A DNA stretch of 64,000 bases from Actinomycetota bacterium (GCA_021325435.1 JAJPHE010000126.1:1-64000); one strand, 5' to 3'. Shown: positions 8,543-17,448, counted from the first letter of the stretch. A program made the numbers and translations. Notes: generated by a model from the letters alone, not told the origin.

Positions 8543-8573
8543 CGCCGGCGGCGCCGGCGATCCGGTCATGCTA
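8543..8573 (-). promoter_or_regulatory. rpsO upstream hairpin and possible -10 element
   Basis: CGCCGGC-GGC-GCCGGCG (8543-8559) is a perfect 7-base stem with a 3-base loop in the likely rpsO leader. Just upstream, TAGCAT on the minus strand (8568-8573) could serve as a -10 box, with no convincing -35. The region is shared with the divergent release-factor-like gene starting at 8579. The core 15-mer recurs upstream of rpsB (27336-27350). Confidence 0.35.
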
Positions 8574-8578
8574 GCAGC

Positions 8579-9004
8579 GTGCCCGCCCCCGAAGCCCAGG
8601 TCCTCCGGGTGACCAGGTCCTGCGCCGTCCCCTTGGACGAGCTGACCTGGAGGTTCACCACCTCCTCCGGCCCCGGCGGCCAGCACGCCAACCGGTCACG
8701 CACCGCGGTCGAGGTCTCCTTCGACGTGGCCGGGTCGCCGTCGCTCGGGCCCCGCCAGCGGGCCCGTCTCCTCGAGCGGCTGGGCCCGGTGGTGACGGCC
8801 CGCTCGTCCGACGAGCGCTCCCAGCACCGCAACCGCGAGCTCGCCCTCGACCGCCTCCGCCGGCGGCTGGCCGACGGCCTGGCCGTGGAGCGGCCCCGGG
8901 TGGCGACCGCCCCCACGGCGGGGGCCCGGCGCCGGCGCCTCGAGGCCAAGCGGATGCGGGGCGAGGTGAAGCGGCTCCGGGGCCGCCCCGAGCCGACCGA
9001 CTGA
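8579..9004 (+). CDS. arfB: ArfB-like peptidyl-tRNA hydrolase (RF-1 domain protein)
   Basis: This 141-residue protein contains the class-I release-factor catalytic domain, with the GGQ motif at residues 33-35 inside SGPGGQHANRS. It lacks the codon-recognition domain of RF1/RF2. It ends in a strongly basic tail (AKRMRGEVKRLRGR), as in ArfB/YaeJ, which inserts its tail into the empty mRNA channel and frees stalled ribosomes. I chose the GTG at 8579-8581, because an upstream ATG at 8492 would add a low-complexity stretch overlapping the rpsO leader. It is the only plus-strand gene in the first 48 kb, divergent from rpsO. Confidence 0.88.
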   Translation: MPAPEAQVLRVTRSCAVPLDELTWRFTTSSGPGGQHANRSRTAVEVSFDVAGSPSLGPRQRARLLERLGPVVTARSSDERSQHRNRELALDRLRRRLADGLAVERPRVATAPTAGARRRRLEAKRMRGEVKRLRGRPEPTD

Positions 9005-9033
9005 CCCGGGGCCGACCCCGGGCTCGGCGGGGG

Positions 9034-9981
9034 CTAGCGGGGCCGGAGGGCGGTGCGCACCTCGGCCACGTCGCGGTGCATCTGTTCGACGAGGGCCTCG
9101 GCCGAGTCGAAACGGACCTCGTCGCGGATCCGGCTGACGAAGCGGACCCGGGCCGCCTCGCCGTACAGGTCCCCGGAGAAGTCGAGCAGGTACGCCTCCA
9201 GCAGGCGGGGTCCTCCCTCCGGGTAGAAGGTCGGGCGCAACCCCAGGGAGATGGCGGCGGTGAGGACCGTCCCGTCGGGCCGGAGGTACCAGCCGGCGTA
9301 GATGCCGTCGAGGGGCAGGAGGATGTCCGGGGGCACGGCCACGTTGGCGGTCGGGAACCCGAGCTGCGATCCGGCCCGGCCGTCGCCCTTGTCGACGGTC
9401 CCGCGCACCTCGTGGGGCCGACCCAGCAGGGCGGCGGCCTCCACCACGTCGCCCTCGGCCAGCAGACCCCGGATGCGGGTGGAGGAGACGACCTGGCCGG
9501 CGGTGCGGTCAGCGACCAGGTGCATGCCCACCACGTCGAAGCCGAGGCGGTTGCCCATCTCGGACAGGAGGGCGACGTTGCCCCGGCGGTCGTGGCCGAA
9601 GTGGAAGTCGTGGCCGACGACGATGCCGCGGGCCGACAGCTTGCCGACCAGCAGATCGGATACGAAGTCCTCAGCCGTCTCGGCCGCCCGCTCCTCGTCG
9701 AAGTGGACCACGACCGTGAAGTCCACGCCGGTGGCGGCCAGGAGCTCGAGCTTCTGGTCGAGGTCGGTCAGCAGCAGAGGGGCCGACTCCGGCCGCACGA
9801 CCCGGGCCGGGTGGGTGTCGAAGGTGACGACCACGCTGGCGCAACCCTGGGCCGCGGCCCGCGAGCGGACCTCCCCGATGATGGCCTGGTGGCCGCGGTG
9901 GACGCCGTCGTAGGCGCCGATGGTGATGATGGAACCGCGGGGGAACGCCGGGAACCGACCCGGCTCGGCGACGACCTCCAT
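9034..9981 (-). CDS. ribF: Bifunctional riboflavin kinase / FAD synthetase
   Basis: RibF phosphorylates riboflavin to FMN and adenylylates FMN to FAD. The 315-residue protein has the N-terminal nucleotidyltransferase motif GAYDGVHRGHQ (about residues 23-33) and GHDFHFGHDRRGN. The C-terminal kinase domain carries GSQLGFPTANV (about 205-215). Length is normal. It is the last gene of the rimP-nusA-infB-truB group, 15 bases after truB, the usual position in many bacteria. Confidence 0.97.
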   Translation of the reverse strand: MEVVAEPGRFPAFPRGSIITIGAYDGVHRGHQAIIGEVRSRAAAQGCASVVVTFDTHPARVVRPESAPLLLTDLDQKLELLAATGVDFTVVVHFDEERAAETAEDFVSDLLVGKLSARGIVVGHDFHFGHDRRGNVALLSEMGNRLGFDVVGMHLVADRTAGQVVSSTRIRGLLAEGDVVEAAALLGRPHEVRGTVDKGDGRAGSQLGFPTANVAVPPDILLPLDGIYAGWYLRPDGTVLTAAISLGLRPTFYPEGGPRLLEAYLLDFSGDLYGEAARVRFVSRIRDEVRFDSAEALVEQMHRDVAEVRTALRPR

Positions 9982-9996
9982 CGCCGGCGACGATAC

Positions 9997-10875
9997 TCAG
10001 GCGGGGTCGAGCACCACCGCCGCCCGCAGGGCGCCGGACCCGCCCGCCTCGTAGACGGCGAGGAGCCGGCCTGACGGGGTGTGCACCGCCCACGGGCCCG
10101 GTGAGCCCAGCCCGGCCCGGTCGGCCAGGGGGCGGCCATGACGGACGTCGTCGGCCTCGGAGCCGTCGACGACCACCGCCTCCAGGAAGGACACGGCCTC
10201 GGCCGGGGCCAGCACCGCGTCCGGGCCGACGTCGTCGAGGGGAACGGCCCGGTCCAGGGTGAAGGGCCCGACGGCGGTCCGGCGCAGCCTGCGCAAGTGG
10301 GCGCCACCCCCGAGGTCGGCGCCCAGGTCGGCGGCCAGGGAGCGCACGTAGGTGCCCGAGGAGCACTCGACCTCGAACCGGTAGACAGGGGCCGGCGCCG
10401 GCCCGTCGGTCAGCGGCCACAGCCGGAACCAGTGGACGGTGACCGGCCTGGCCTGGCGCTCGACCTCGACGCCCTGGCGGGCCAGCTGGTGGAGCCGGCG
10501 CCCTCCCACCTGGACGGCCGACACCATCGGCGGCACCTGGAGAATGTCGCCGGTCAGCCGGACGGCGGCGGCGGTCACCGCCTCGGCCGACACCCCGGAC
10601 ATGTCCCAGGTGCCGGTCACCTCGCCGGACGCGTCGAGGGTGGAGGTCGCCACCCCAAGGACGAGGTCCCCCTCGTAGGACTTGGACAGGGCGCCGGCGA
10701 AGCGCAGCAACCGGGTCACCCGGCCGACGCCGACCACCAGGACTCCGGTGGCGTCCGGGTCGAGGGTGCCGGCGTGGCCGACCCGGCGCTGGCCGAGCGC
10801 CTTGCGGCAGCGGGCGACCACGTCGTGGGACGTCCACCCGGCGGGTTTGTCGACGATGAGGACGCCGTCGGTCAC
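9997..10875 (-). CDS. truB: tRNA pseudouridine(55) synthase
   Basis: TruB makes the conserved pseudouridine in the T-loop of tRNAs. From the GTG at 10873-10875 the protein has 292 residues and begins with the family N-terminus (DGVLIVDKPAGWTSHDVV). The catalytic aspartate is D39 in HAGTLDPDATG. An open frame continues upstream to 11058, but that part overlaps nrnA and is low in family likeness, so I used the internal GTG. The gene lies 16 bases after nrnA. Confidence 0.96.
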   Translation of the reverse strand: MTDGVLIVDKPAGWTSHDVVARCRKALGQRRVGHAGTLDPDATGVLVVGVGRVTRLLRFAGALSKSYEGDLVLGVATSTLDASGEVTGTWDMSGVSAEAVTAAAVRLTGDILQVPPMVSAVQVGGRRLHQLARQGVEVERQARPVTVHWFRLWPLTDGPAPAPVYRFEVECSSGTYVRSLAADLGADLGGGAHLRRLRRTAVGPFTLDRAVPLDDVGPDAVLAPAEAVSFLEAVVVDGSEADDVRHGRPLADRAGLGSPGPWAVHTPSGRLLAVYEAGGSGALRAAVVLDPA

Positions 10876-10891
10876 GCGGGGACGGGCCCGC

Positions 10892-11860
10892 TCAGCCGGC
10901 CAGCGCGGCCCGGACCAGCTCGACCGCCTCCTCGACCGAGCCCGCGTGGGTGAAGCCGGCGGCGTGAGCATGTCCGCCCCCGCCGAGGGAGACGGCGACC
11001 GCCCCGACGTCGGTCCCGTCCATCGATCGCAGCGACACCCGGGCGCCGTCGGGCGCATAGCGGGCCACCACCGCCACCCGGGCCTCGGCAGTGCGCCGCA
11101 CCAGGTCGATGAAGCCCTCGGTCTCCTCGAGGGCCACGCCGAAGCGGCCGAGGTCCTCCTCGGTGATGGTGGCCGACACCAGCCCGGTGCCGGCGTCGAG
11201 GCGCATCCGGGTCAGGCAGGCGGCGGCCATCTGGATGTAGGCGAAGCGGCTCTTCTCGAACAGCTCGCGGGTGATGCTCTCGATGGGCAGGTCGAAGGCG
11301 GCCAGCTCCTGGGCCAGGGCGAAGACCTCGGGCGTGGTGTTGGCGTACTGAAAGCGGCCGGTGTCGGTGACCAGGCCGGTGTAGAGGCACAGGGCCGCGT
11401 CGCGGTTGAGGGGCCAGTCCAGCCGGCGGGCCAGGCGTCGCACCATGACCGCGGTGGCCGCCGCATTGGGGTCGATGGCGTTGATCGAGCCGTAGCCGGA
11501 GTTGGTGGCGTGGTGGTCCAGCACGATCAGGTGGTGGGCCGAGCGGGCGGCCACCTGCAGCTTTCCGAGTCGTTCGATGGAGCCGCAGTCGAAGGTCACC
11601 ATGACTGCCGGCTCCGAAGGGAACCGCGCCGGCGGGGTGGTGGCGTCCAGACCGGGCAGGAACCGGTAGTGGGGGGCCACCTCCTCGGGCTCGGGCCAGG
11701 AAGCGAGCGAGGACCGGCCCTGGGCGCGGCACAGGTGGAACAGGGCCATCATCGAGCCGAGGGCGTCGCCGTCGGGCCACTCGTGGCAGGCCAACGCCAC
11801 TTCGGGGGCGCCGGCGATGGCCTGGGCGGCCCGGTCGAGCTCCTCGCTCCAGCCCTTCAC
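10892..11860 (-). CDS. nrnA: DHH-family oligoribonuclease / pAp phosphatase (NrnA-like)
   Basis: NrnA-type proteins degrade very short RNAs and dephosphorylate 3'-phosphoadenosine 5'-phosphate, using two metal ions. The 322-residue protein has DGDALGS (residues 30-36), the DHH triad at 115-117 and the DHHA1 substrate domain with GGGHAHAAGF near the C-terminus. It overlaps rbfA by 4 bases. The rbfA-nrnA-truB order is widespread in Actinobacteria and Firmicutes. Activity on cyclic dinucleotides has been reported for some relatives, so the exact substrate is open. Confidence 0.92.
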   Translation of the reverse strand: MKGWSEELDRAAQAIAGAPEVALACHEWPDGDALGSMMALFHLCRAQGRSSLASWPEPEEVAPHYRFLPGLDATTPPARFPSEPAVMVTFDCGSIERLGKLQVAARSAHHLIVLDHHATNSGYGSINAIDPNAAATAVMVRRLARRLDWPLNRDAALCLYTGLVTDTGRFQYANTTPEVFALAQELAAFDLPIESITRELFEKSRFAYIQMAAACLTRMRLDAGTGLVSATITEEDLGRFGVALEETEGFIDLVRRTAEARVAVVARYAPDGARVSLRSMDGTDVGAVAVSLGGGGHAHAAGFTHAGSVEEAVELVRAALAG

Positions 11861-12231
11861 CGCTCCCCCGCACCCTCGGAGTGCAGACGGCGCAGCACCG
11901 CTTCAACGGCCTCGCCCTGGACGACTGCCGGGTCGACCTCGAAGCTGAGCCGGGGGGTGCGCTTCATCCGGGTCTGGCGGCCGACGGCCGCCTGCAGGGC
12001 GACCCGATGCTCCTCGAGGGCGTCGGCCGCGTCCTGTCCCAGCGAGCTCAGGAACACGACTGCATGACGGAGATCGGGGTCGACCGTCACACCGGTGACC
12101 GTCAACAACGACAGTCGCTCGTCGGTGTCCGACATCCGCTCGAGCTCCTCGGCCAGGACCTCTCGAACCACCTGGTTGACCCGCGACGTCCGCGGGTAAC
12201 GGTGGGAGCCGCCGGACGACCGGTGGGCCAC
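11857..12231 (-). CDS. rbfA: 30S ribosome-binding factor A
   Basis: RbfA is a KH-fold assembly factor that helps process the 5' end of 16S rRNA and matters in the cold. The 124-residue protein begins with GTG (12229-12231). It shows the conserved N-terminal RVNQVVREVLAEEL helix and the VTGVTVDPDLRHAVVFLS strand pair. The GTG start is 1 base from the ylxP stop, and the 3' end overlaps nrnA, so translation is coupled. Length is typical. Confidence 0.95.
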   Translation of the reverse strand: MAHRSSGGSHRYPRTSRVNQVVREVLAEELERMSDTDERLSLLTVTGVTVDPDLRHAVVFLSSLGQDAADALEEHRVALQAAVGRQTRMKRTPRLSFEVDPAVVQGEAVEAVLRRLHSEGAGER

Positions 12232-12232
12232 C

Positions 12233-12526
12233 TCAGCTCTCCATCTCCATCCACCGCCGCTCGGTGGACAGCACCTCGACGTCGGGCCGCGACCACACGA
12301 ACCGTTCCAGCTTGTCGAGCATCTCCTCGACCCGCGCGGGGCTGGAGGCCACCGCCGCCATCCCCAGGCAGGCCCGCTGCCACTGGTCCTGGTGGTCGAC
12401 CTCGGCGGCGGCCAACGAGTAACGGCGACGGGCCGCTTCGAGTATGGGTTTCACCAGCGCCCGCTTGGCCTTCAGCGAGCGACTCTCCGGAAGGTGCAGC
12501 TCGACCCGTAGGGCGGCTACGTGCGT
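12233..12526 (-). CDS. ylxP: DUF503 / YlxP-like protein with apparent ACG start
   Basis: This 97-residue DUF503 protein is conserved between infB and rbfA and is linked to ribosome biogenesis in other bacteria. The conserved core LPESRSLKAKR, AEVDHQDQWQRACLG and the C-terminal strand are present. Family members normally begin about two residues before the first strand, which here corresponds to an ACG codon (12524-12526). That codon follows a GGAGAGGGAG site and overlaps the last 10 bases of infB. The only standard in-frame start upstream is a GTG at 12604, which would add 26 unrelated residues inside infB. I used the ACG for the coordinates; this start is uncertain. Confidence 0.8.
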   Translation of the reverse strand, partial: THVAALRVELHLPESRSLKAKRALVKPILEAARRRYSLAAAEVDHQDQWQRACLGMAAVASSPARVEEMLDKLERFVWSRPDVEVLSTERRWMEMES

Positions 12527-15393
12527 GGGATCTCCCTCTCCTCGAAGGTCTCGATGATGTCGCCCTGGTGGAGATCCTGGAAGTCCGACAGCCCGATGCC
12601 GCACTCGAAGCCCTGCTGAACCTCGCGGACGTCGTCCTTGAAGCGCCGCAGGGAGGAGATGGCGCCCTTCCAGATGATGACGCCCTCGCGCAGGAACCGG
12701 ACCTTGGAGCCGCGGGTGATGACCCCGTTGCGGACGTAGCAGCCCGCCACCGCCCCGACCCGCGGTACCCGAAACACCTCGCGGACCTCGGCCTCGCCGG
12801 TGACGACCTCCTCGTACTCGGGGGCCAGCATGCCCACCATGGCCGCTTCGATGTCCTCGAGAACCTTGTAGATGATCTCGTAGGCCCGGATCTCCACGTC
12901 GCTGGCCTCGGCCATCTCGCGGGCCTTGCGGTCGGGTCGGACGTTGAAACCGATGATCGTGGCGTTCGAGGCGGCGGCCAGCCCCACATCGTTCTCGGTG
13001 GTGCCGCCCACCGCCCGGTGAACGAAGGCCAGCTTCACCTCGTCGCGCTCGAGCTTGCGCAGCGACTCGGTCAGCGCCTCCAGCGAGCCCTGCACGTCGG
13101 CCTTGAGGATGAGGTTGAGGGTGGCGACCTCTCCCCGCTGGATCTGCTGGAAGATGTCCTCCAGCTTGGCTCCCGCCGCCGTCGGCGTCGGCGCGTAGCC
13201 GGCAGCCCGGAACCGCTGCTCCCTCGCCTCACCGATCGTCCGGGCCGTGCCCTGGTCGGTCGTCACCCTGAACTCGTCGCCGGCCCGGGGCACGTCGTTG
13301 AACCCGAGCACCTGCACCGGCATCGCCGGCGCCGCCTCCTTGACGTTGTCGCCCCGGTCGTCGATGAGGGCTCTGACCTTCCCCCACGCCGCCCCGGCCA
13401 CGATGGGATCGCCCACCCGGAGGGTTCCGTTCTCCACCAGGACGGTGGCCACCGGACCCCGGCCCACGTCGAGATTGGCCTCGAGCACCGATCCGCGGCC
13501 GCGCCCCTCGGGGTTGGCGGTGAGCTCCTCGACCTCGGCGAGGACGAGGAGCTGCTCGAGCAGATCGTCGATGCCGAGGTTCTGCAGGGCGGAGATCTCC
13601 ACCATGATCGTGTCCCCGCCCCACTCCTCGGGCACCAGCCCCTGTTCGGACAGCTGCTGGCGGACCCGGTTGGGGTCGGCGTCCTCACGGTCGATCTTGT
13701 TGATCGCCACCACGATCGGCACCTCGGCCGCCTTGGCGTGGTTGAGCGCCTCCACCGTCTGGGGCATGACCCCGTCGTCGGCCGCCACCACCAGCACGGC
13801 GATGTCGGTCACCTGGGCGCCCCGCGCCCGCATGGCCGTGAAGGCCTCGTGGCCCGGCGTGTCGATGAAGGTGATCAGCCGACCGTCCTTCTCGACCTGG
13901 TAGGCGCCGATGTGCTGGGTGATGCCGCCAGCCTCACCGGCGACCACGTTGGTCTCGCGGATGCGGTCGAGCAGCAGCGTCTTGCCGTGGTCGACATGAC
14001 CCATGACCGTGATGATCGGCGGACGTGGACGCTGGAGGGAGTCGTCCTCCTCCTCGTCCTCGAAATAGCGGGCCTGGAGCTCGGCCTCCTTCTCCTCGCC
14101 CGGGTCGACCAGCCGCACGGTGGCGCCCAGCTCGGCGGCGAACAGCTCGATCATCTCGTCGGAGAGCGACTGCGTCGCCGTCACCATCTCGCCCTGGAGC
14201 AACAGGAAACGGACGACGTCGCCGGCGGACCGGAAGAGCTTGGGCCCCACCTCCTGGGCGGTCGACCCTCGCTCGATGATGACCTCGTCGGTCGGCACCG
14301 GCGCGTTCGACGGCGTGTAGACCGTCGGCAGCGTCGGCTCCAGCTCCTCGAGGTTGCGCCGGCGCCGACGCGACCTCCGCTGGGGCGGGCGTCCCCGGCC
14401 GGGGGGGCCGCCACCACGGGTGCCGGGGGGCGCGCCGCCGCCCGGGCGACCGCCGAAACCTCCGCCTCCTCCGCCGCCGCCAAAGCCGCCCCGGCCGCCG
14501 CCGAAGCCGCCGGTGCGTGCGCCCCCACCGCCGCCAGGCGCCCCGCCGGTGCGGGGCGGGCGGCCGGCCCCCATCGGCGGGCGACCCACCCCGGGCCCGG
14601 TCGGGCGGCCTCCGCCACCGGGCGGCGGGGGAATGGGCCGGCCCGACGGCGAGCGCGGCGGGCCGCCCGGGGGGGGCGGGATGGGCTTGCCGGTGGGCGA
14701 CAGCGGGGGTCGCCGGGCCCCCGGCGGGGGCGGGATGGGCTTGCCGGTGGAGGACGAGGTCGGGGGTCGGCGCGCCGGCGCTGCCTCCTGGCCGTCGTGG
14801 CGGGCGGCGGCCGCCGGGCGCGGAGCGGCCGGGCGGGGCTCCTGCTCGCTGGCCGGGCGGCTGGTGATCAGGCGGGGGTCGCGGCCCGAAGCGGGCGGGC
14901 GGGTGGCGGCGGGGCCGTCGGCGGCGGCGGGCCGTTCGGCGGCCGGACGTTCAGCGGCGGGGCGCTCCGGTGCGGCGGCAGCCGGCCGTTCGGGCGCCGG
15001 CCGGGGGGCGACGGGTGGTGCCTCGGCCGCGGCGGCGGGCTGCTCGGAGGGACGGGGCTGGGGCGCCGGGCGGCTCTCGGTGGCGACCCGGGCGGCGGGA
15101 CGTTCGGCGGGCTCCTCGGCGGGGCCCGGGGCCGGCGTCTCCGCCCTGGCCGGGGCCGGCTCGGCCTTCTCGGCGGCCGGGCGCGACTTGGCCGGCGCCG
15201 GCTCCTCCGGAGACTTCTCGCGGCGCAGGCCGTCGCGGTCGGCCTTGCGGCGGACCCGATCGGCCTGGGCGTCCTCGATGCTCGACGAATGGCTCTTGAC
15301 GCCGATGCCGAGCGACTCGCACAGGTCGAGCGCCTCTTTGTTCGTCAGCCCGAGCTCACGAGCCAGCTCGTAGACCCGGATCTTCTTCGGCAA
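12517..15393 (-). CDS. infB: Translation initiation factor IF-2
   Basis: IF-2 is the GTPase that brings initiator tRNA to the 30S subunit and joins the subunits. The 958-residue protein begins with TTG (15391-15393) and the N-terminal [14 protein letters not shown] subdomain. A long disordered Ala/Pro/Arg-rich region (about 60-330) follows, with a Pro-rich repeat and a glycine/arginine-rich stretch. The G domain has GHVDHGK near residue 460, DTPGHEAF near 508 and NKID. Two beta-barrel domains and the C2 domain complete it. It lies between ylxR and ylxP in the canonical nusA operon. Confidence 0.98.
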   Translation of the reverse strand: MPKKIRVYELARELGLTNKEALDLCESLGIGVKSHSSSIEDAQADRVRRKADRDGLRREKSPEEPAPAKSRPAAEKAEPAPARAETPAPGPAEEPAERPAARVATESRPAPQPRPSEQPAAAAEAPPVAPRPAPERPAAAAPERPAAERPAAERPAAADGPAATRPPASGRDPRLITSRPASEQEPRPAAPRPAAAARHDGQEAAPARRPPTSSSTGKPIPPPPGARRPPLSPTGKPIPPPPGGPPRSPSGRPIPPPPGGGGRPTGPGVGRPPMGAGRPPRTGGAPGGGGGARTGGFGGGRGGFGGGGGGGGFGGRPGGGAPPGTRGGGPPGRGRPPQRRSRRRRRNLEELEPTLPTVYTPSNAPVPTDEVIIERGSTAQEVGPKLFRSAGDVVRFLLLQGEMVTATQSLSDEMIELFAAELGATVRLVDPGEEKEAELQARYFEDEEEDDSLQRPRPPIITVMGHVDHGKTLLLDRIRETNVVAGEAGGITQHIGAYQVEKDGRLITFIDTPGHEAFTAMRARGAQVTDIAVLVVAADDGVMPQTVEALNHAKAAEVPIVVAINKIDREDADPNRVRQQLSEQGLVPEEWGGDTIMVEISALQNLGIDDLLEQLLVLAEVEELTANPEGRGRGSVLEANLDVGRGPVATVLVENGTLRVGDPIVAGAAWGKVRALIDDRGDNVKEAAPAMPVQVLGFNDVPRAGDEFRVTTDQGTARTIGEAREQRFRAAGYAPTPTAAGAKLEDIFQQIQRGEVATLNLILKADVQGSLEALTESLRKLERDEVKLAFVHRAVGGTTENDVGLAAASNATIIGFNVRPDRKAREMAEASDVEIRAYEIIYKVLEDIEAAMVGMLAPEYEEVVTGEAEVREVFRVPRVGAVAGCYVRNGVITRGSKVRFLREGVIIWKGAISSLRRFKDDVREVQQGFECGIGLSDFQDLHQGDIIETFEEREIPRT
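14622..14758 (-). repeat. Imperfect repeats coding for a proline-rich GKPIPPPPG motif in IF-2
   Basis: Three imperfect tandem copies encode (S/T)GKPIPPPPG or [10 protein letters not shown] in the disordered N-terminal part of IF-2, around residues 213-257. A glycine- and arginine-rich tract follows directly. The units are roughly 45-50 bases long and diverge at both the DNA and the protein level. Confidence 0.7.
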
Positions 15394-15478
15394 GTGCTGT
15401 CTGTCCCTCTCTCATCCCGCCAATGCGCGGCCTTCCATCCTCCCACACGATGGGAGAGCCTTCGACCGGCCCTACTCG

Positions 15479-15727
15479 TCAGCAGCCGAGCTGAGCGCGG
15501 AGCCGGTCCACCATGTCGGCCGTGACCTGGACTCGCAACGCCCGGGAGAGGCCGTTCCTTCCGGTGGCCCGCTCGAGACAGCCGGGCGAGCCTCGGCACA
15601 GCCAGGCGCCCCGCCCAGGGAGGTTCCTGCCCACCACCAGGCCCTGGCCGTTGATGTGGACGACCCGCACGAGCTCGTCCTGTCCGGCCACCCTACGGCA
15701 CCCGACGCAGGTCCGGCCAGCGACTAT
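15479..15727 (-). CDS. ylxR: YlxR (DUF448) RNA-binding protein with apparent ATA start
   Basis: YlxR is a small nucleic-acid-binding protein that sits between nusA and infB. The conserved RTCVGCRR motif and GRGAWLCRGSPGCLE are present; the Cys residues fit the family. The expected N-terminus falls on ATA (15725-15727), which shares a 4-base ATAG overlap with the nusA stop codon and gives 82 residues. The only standard in-frame starts are GTG at 15826 and 15868, both inside the acidic tail of nusA, and they would add arginine/glycine-rich residues that are a shadow of that tail. The start is therefore uncertain, while the gene itself is not. Confidence 0.82.
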   Translation of the reverse strand: MVAGRTCVGCRRVAGQDELVRVVHINGQGLVVGRNLPGRGAWLCRGSPGCLERATGRNGLSRALRVQVTADMVDRLRAQLGC

Positions 15728-16916
15728 GGGGCCGCCCCGGGGTCTGCCCCTTCGGCGGACGGCTGCTCGGCTGGCGCCTCCTCGGCCGACGGCTCCTCGG
15801 CCGACGGCTCCTCGGCCGAGGCCCACTGCTCGGCGGACAGGGCCTCGCCACCCTCGGCCGGCTGCCACACCATCTGCCGTCCTCGTTCTGGACCCATTCG
15901 CCCTCGGCCCACTCCTCGCCGGAGTAGCCGGCCTCCTCCTCGGCCAGCTGGGTCTCGCTCTTGATGTCGATCCGCCAACCGGTCAACCGGGCGGCGAGCC
16001 GGGCGTTCTGGCCCTCCTTGCCGATGGCCAGGGACAACTGGAAATCGTGGACGATCACCGTGGCCGTGCCGGTCTCCTCGTCGAGGTGGACCTCCTTGAC
16101 CCGGGCCGGCTGCAGGGCACGGGCCACGAACTCGGCCGGGTCCTCGGAGAACGGGACGATGTCGACCTTCTCGCCTCGAAGCTCGTTGGTGACCATCCGC
16201 ACCCGGGCACCGCGGGCCCCGACGCAGGCGCCGACGGGGTCGACGTTGGCGTCGTTCGACCAGACGGCGATCTTGGTGCGGTGACCCGGCTCGCGGGCGC
16301 ACGCCTTTATCTCGACCACGCCGCTGCTGATCTCGGGGACCTCGAGCTCGAAGAGGCGCTTGATGAGGCCGGGATGGGTGCGGCTTACGACGATCTGGGG
16401 GCCTTTGGTCGTCTTGCGCACCTCGACGATGTAGGCCTTGAGGCGGGCGCCGTGCTCGTAGCGCTCGTAGGGGACCTGCTCGGCCTGGGGCAGCAGCGCC
16501 TCGACCTTGCCCAGGTCGAGCAACGTGTAGCGGTTGTCGCTCTGCTGGATGATGCCGGTGACGATGTCACCCTCGCGCCCGGCGTACTCCTCGTACTTGA
16601 GGTCGCGCTCGGCCTCGCGGATGCGCTGCAGGATCACCTGCTTGGCCGTCTGGGCGGCGATCCGGCCGAAGTCGTCGGGGGTGTCGTCCCACTCACGGGT
16701 CACGTTGCCGTCTTCGTCGAGCTCCTGGCCGTAGACCCGGATCTCGCCCGAGTCGGGGTCGATGGTGACCACCGCCTCCTCCGCCGCCTCGGGCATCCGC
16801 TTGTAGGCGGCGACGAGGGCGTTGGCCAGGGCGTCGAGGAGGGTCTCGACGGAGATGCCCTTGTCGCGGGCGATCATCTGGAGGGCCTCTAGGAACTCGA
16901 AGTTGGTCTTGCTCAT
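15724..16916 (-). CDS. nusA: Transcription termination/antitermination factor NusA (apparent frameshift near 3' end)
   Basis: NusA binds RNA polymerase and nascent RNA and tunes pausing and termination. The ATG at 16914-16916 overlaps the rimP stop. The N-terminal domain, S1 domain and two KH domains are intact up to about residue 346 (EWVQNEDGR). There the reading frame must shift by one base, near 15867-15872, to continue into a well-coded acidic tail (QPAEGGEALSAEQWA, then SAEEP repeats) ending at TAG 15724-15726. Without the shift, the frame runs on as an Arg/Pro-rich tail to 15693 with atypical third positions. One missing G, making TGGGTG into TGGTG, would explain it. This may be a sequencing error, a true mutation or recoding. 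Confidence 0.9.
15778..15820. repeat. 15-base tandem repeats in the nusA acidic tail
   Basis: Nearly three copies of a 15-base unit CTCCTCGGCCGACGG (plus strand) encode the SAEEP repeats of the NusA tail. Copies one and two are identical (15778-15792 and 15793-15807), and the third breaks off after 12 matching bases. Such repeats can vary in number by slippage. Confidence 0.85.
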
Positions 16917-17425
16917 CGGGTGGACGCTTTCCTGCGCTGGCGGTCGGGACGGCCGGGCTTGGGGGCCGGGCCCCACTCGAAAACGGTGCGGGCCCGCTCG
17001 ATCTGGTCGTAGGAGAGGCGCCGTGGGGAGGAGCCGTCCGGCGCGCCGTCGGGGAGCAGATCGATTCCGTCGTCGTCTGCGCCGACCAGGCTGCCCTTCA
17101 CTCTCCGGTCGCCCTCCACCCCGGCGTGGGTGCGAACCGACACGGCGCTGCCGACGAAGCGGCGGAACTGCTCGGGCGTTCGCAACGGTCGCTCGAGACC
17201 CGGGCTCGACACCTCGAGCTGGTAACGGTCCTTGATGGGCTCGGCCGCGTCGAGGGCAGAGGAGATGGCCGGGGTCACCGCGGCGATGGCGTCCAGGTCG
17301 ACGCCGCCGGGCCGATCGACCGAAAGCCGGAGCAACCCGGGGCGGACCTCCACGTCGACCAGCTCGAGACCCGACGAGGCGAGGATCGGCTCGACAAGCT
17401 CGCGGACCAGCTCATCCGGGCCCAT
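16913..17425 (-). CDS. rimP: Ribosome maturation factor RimP
   Basis: RimP acts in 30S subunit maturation. The 170-residue protein has the family pattern: the N-terminal VDVEVRPGLLRLSVDRPGGVDLD region, the LEVSSPGLERPLRTPEQFRRFVG signature (about residues 70-92), and an SH3-like C-terminal part ending in a basic tail. The ATG at 17425 is preceded by GAGGAGG. It is the first gene of the nusA-infB operon and overlaps nusA by 4 bases (ATGA). A leader with a terminator hairpin lies upstream. Confidence 0.95.
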   Translation of the reverse strand: MGPDELVRELVEPILASSGLELVDVEVRPGLLRLSVDRPGGVDLDAIAAVTPAISSALDAAEPIKDRYQLEVSSPGLERPLRTPEQFRRFVGSAVSVRTHAGVEGDRRVKGSLVGADDDGIDLLPDGAPDGSSPRRLSYDQIERARTVFEWGPAPKPGRPDRQRRKASTR

Positions 17426-17448
17426 CTCACCTCCTCACTGGTCAAGGA

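Noticed and set aside
14400-14760. Repeated GC-rich DNA in infB as a possible CRISPR or minisatellite
   Set aside because: The repeats are in frame, imperfect and code for a Pro/Gly-rich protein segment; there are no spacers.
11881-15525. Plus-strand open frame of more than 1200 codons opposite rbfA, ylxP and infB
   Set aside because: It is the GC-driven shadow of infB and neighbours; no family resemblance, and the minus-strand genes are certain.
15693-15866. Unshifted Arg/Pro-rich C-terminus of NusA
   Set aside because: Third-position use is poor and the acidic frame is clearly the coded one, so I treated it as the result of a frameshift.
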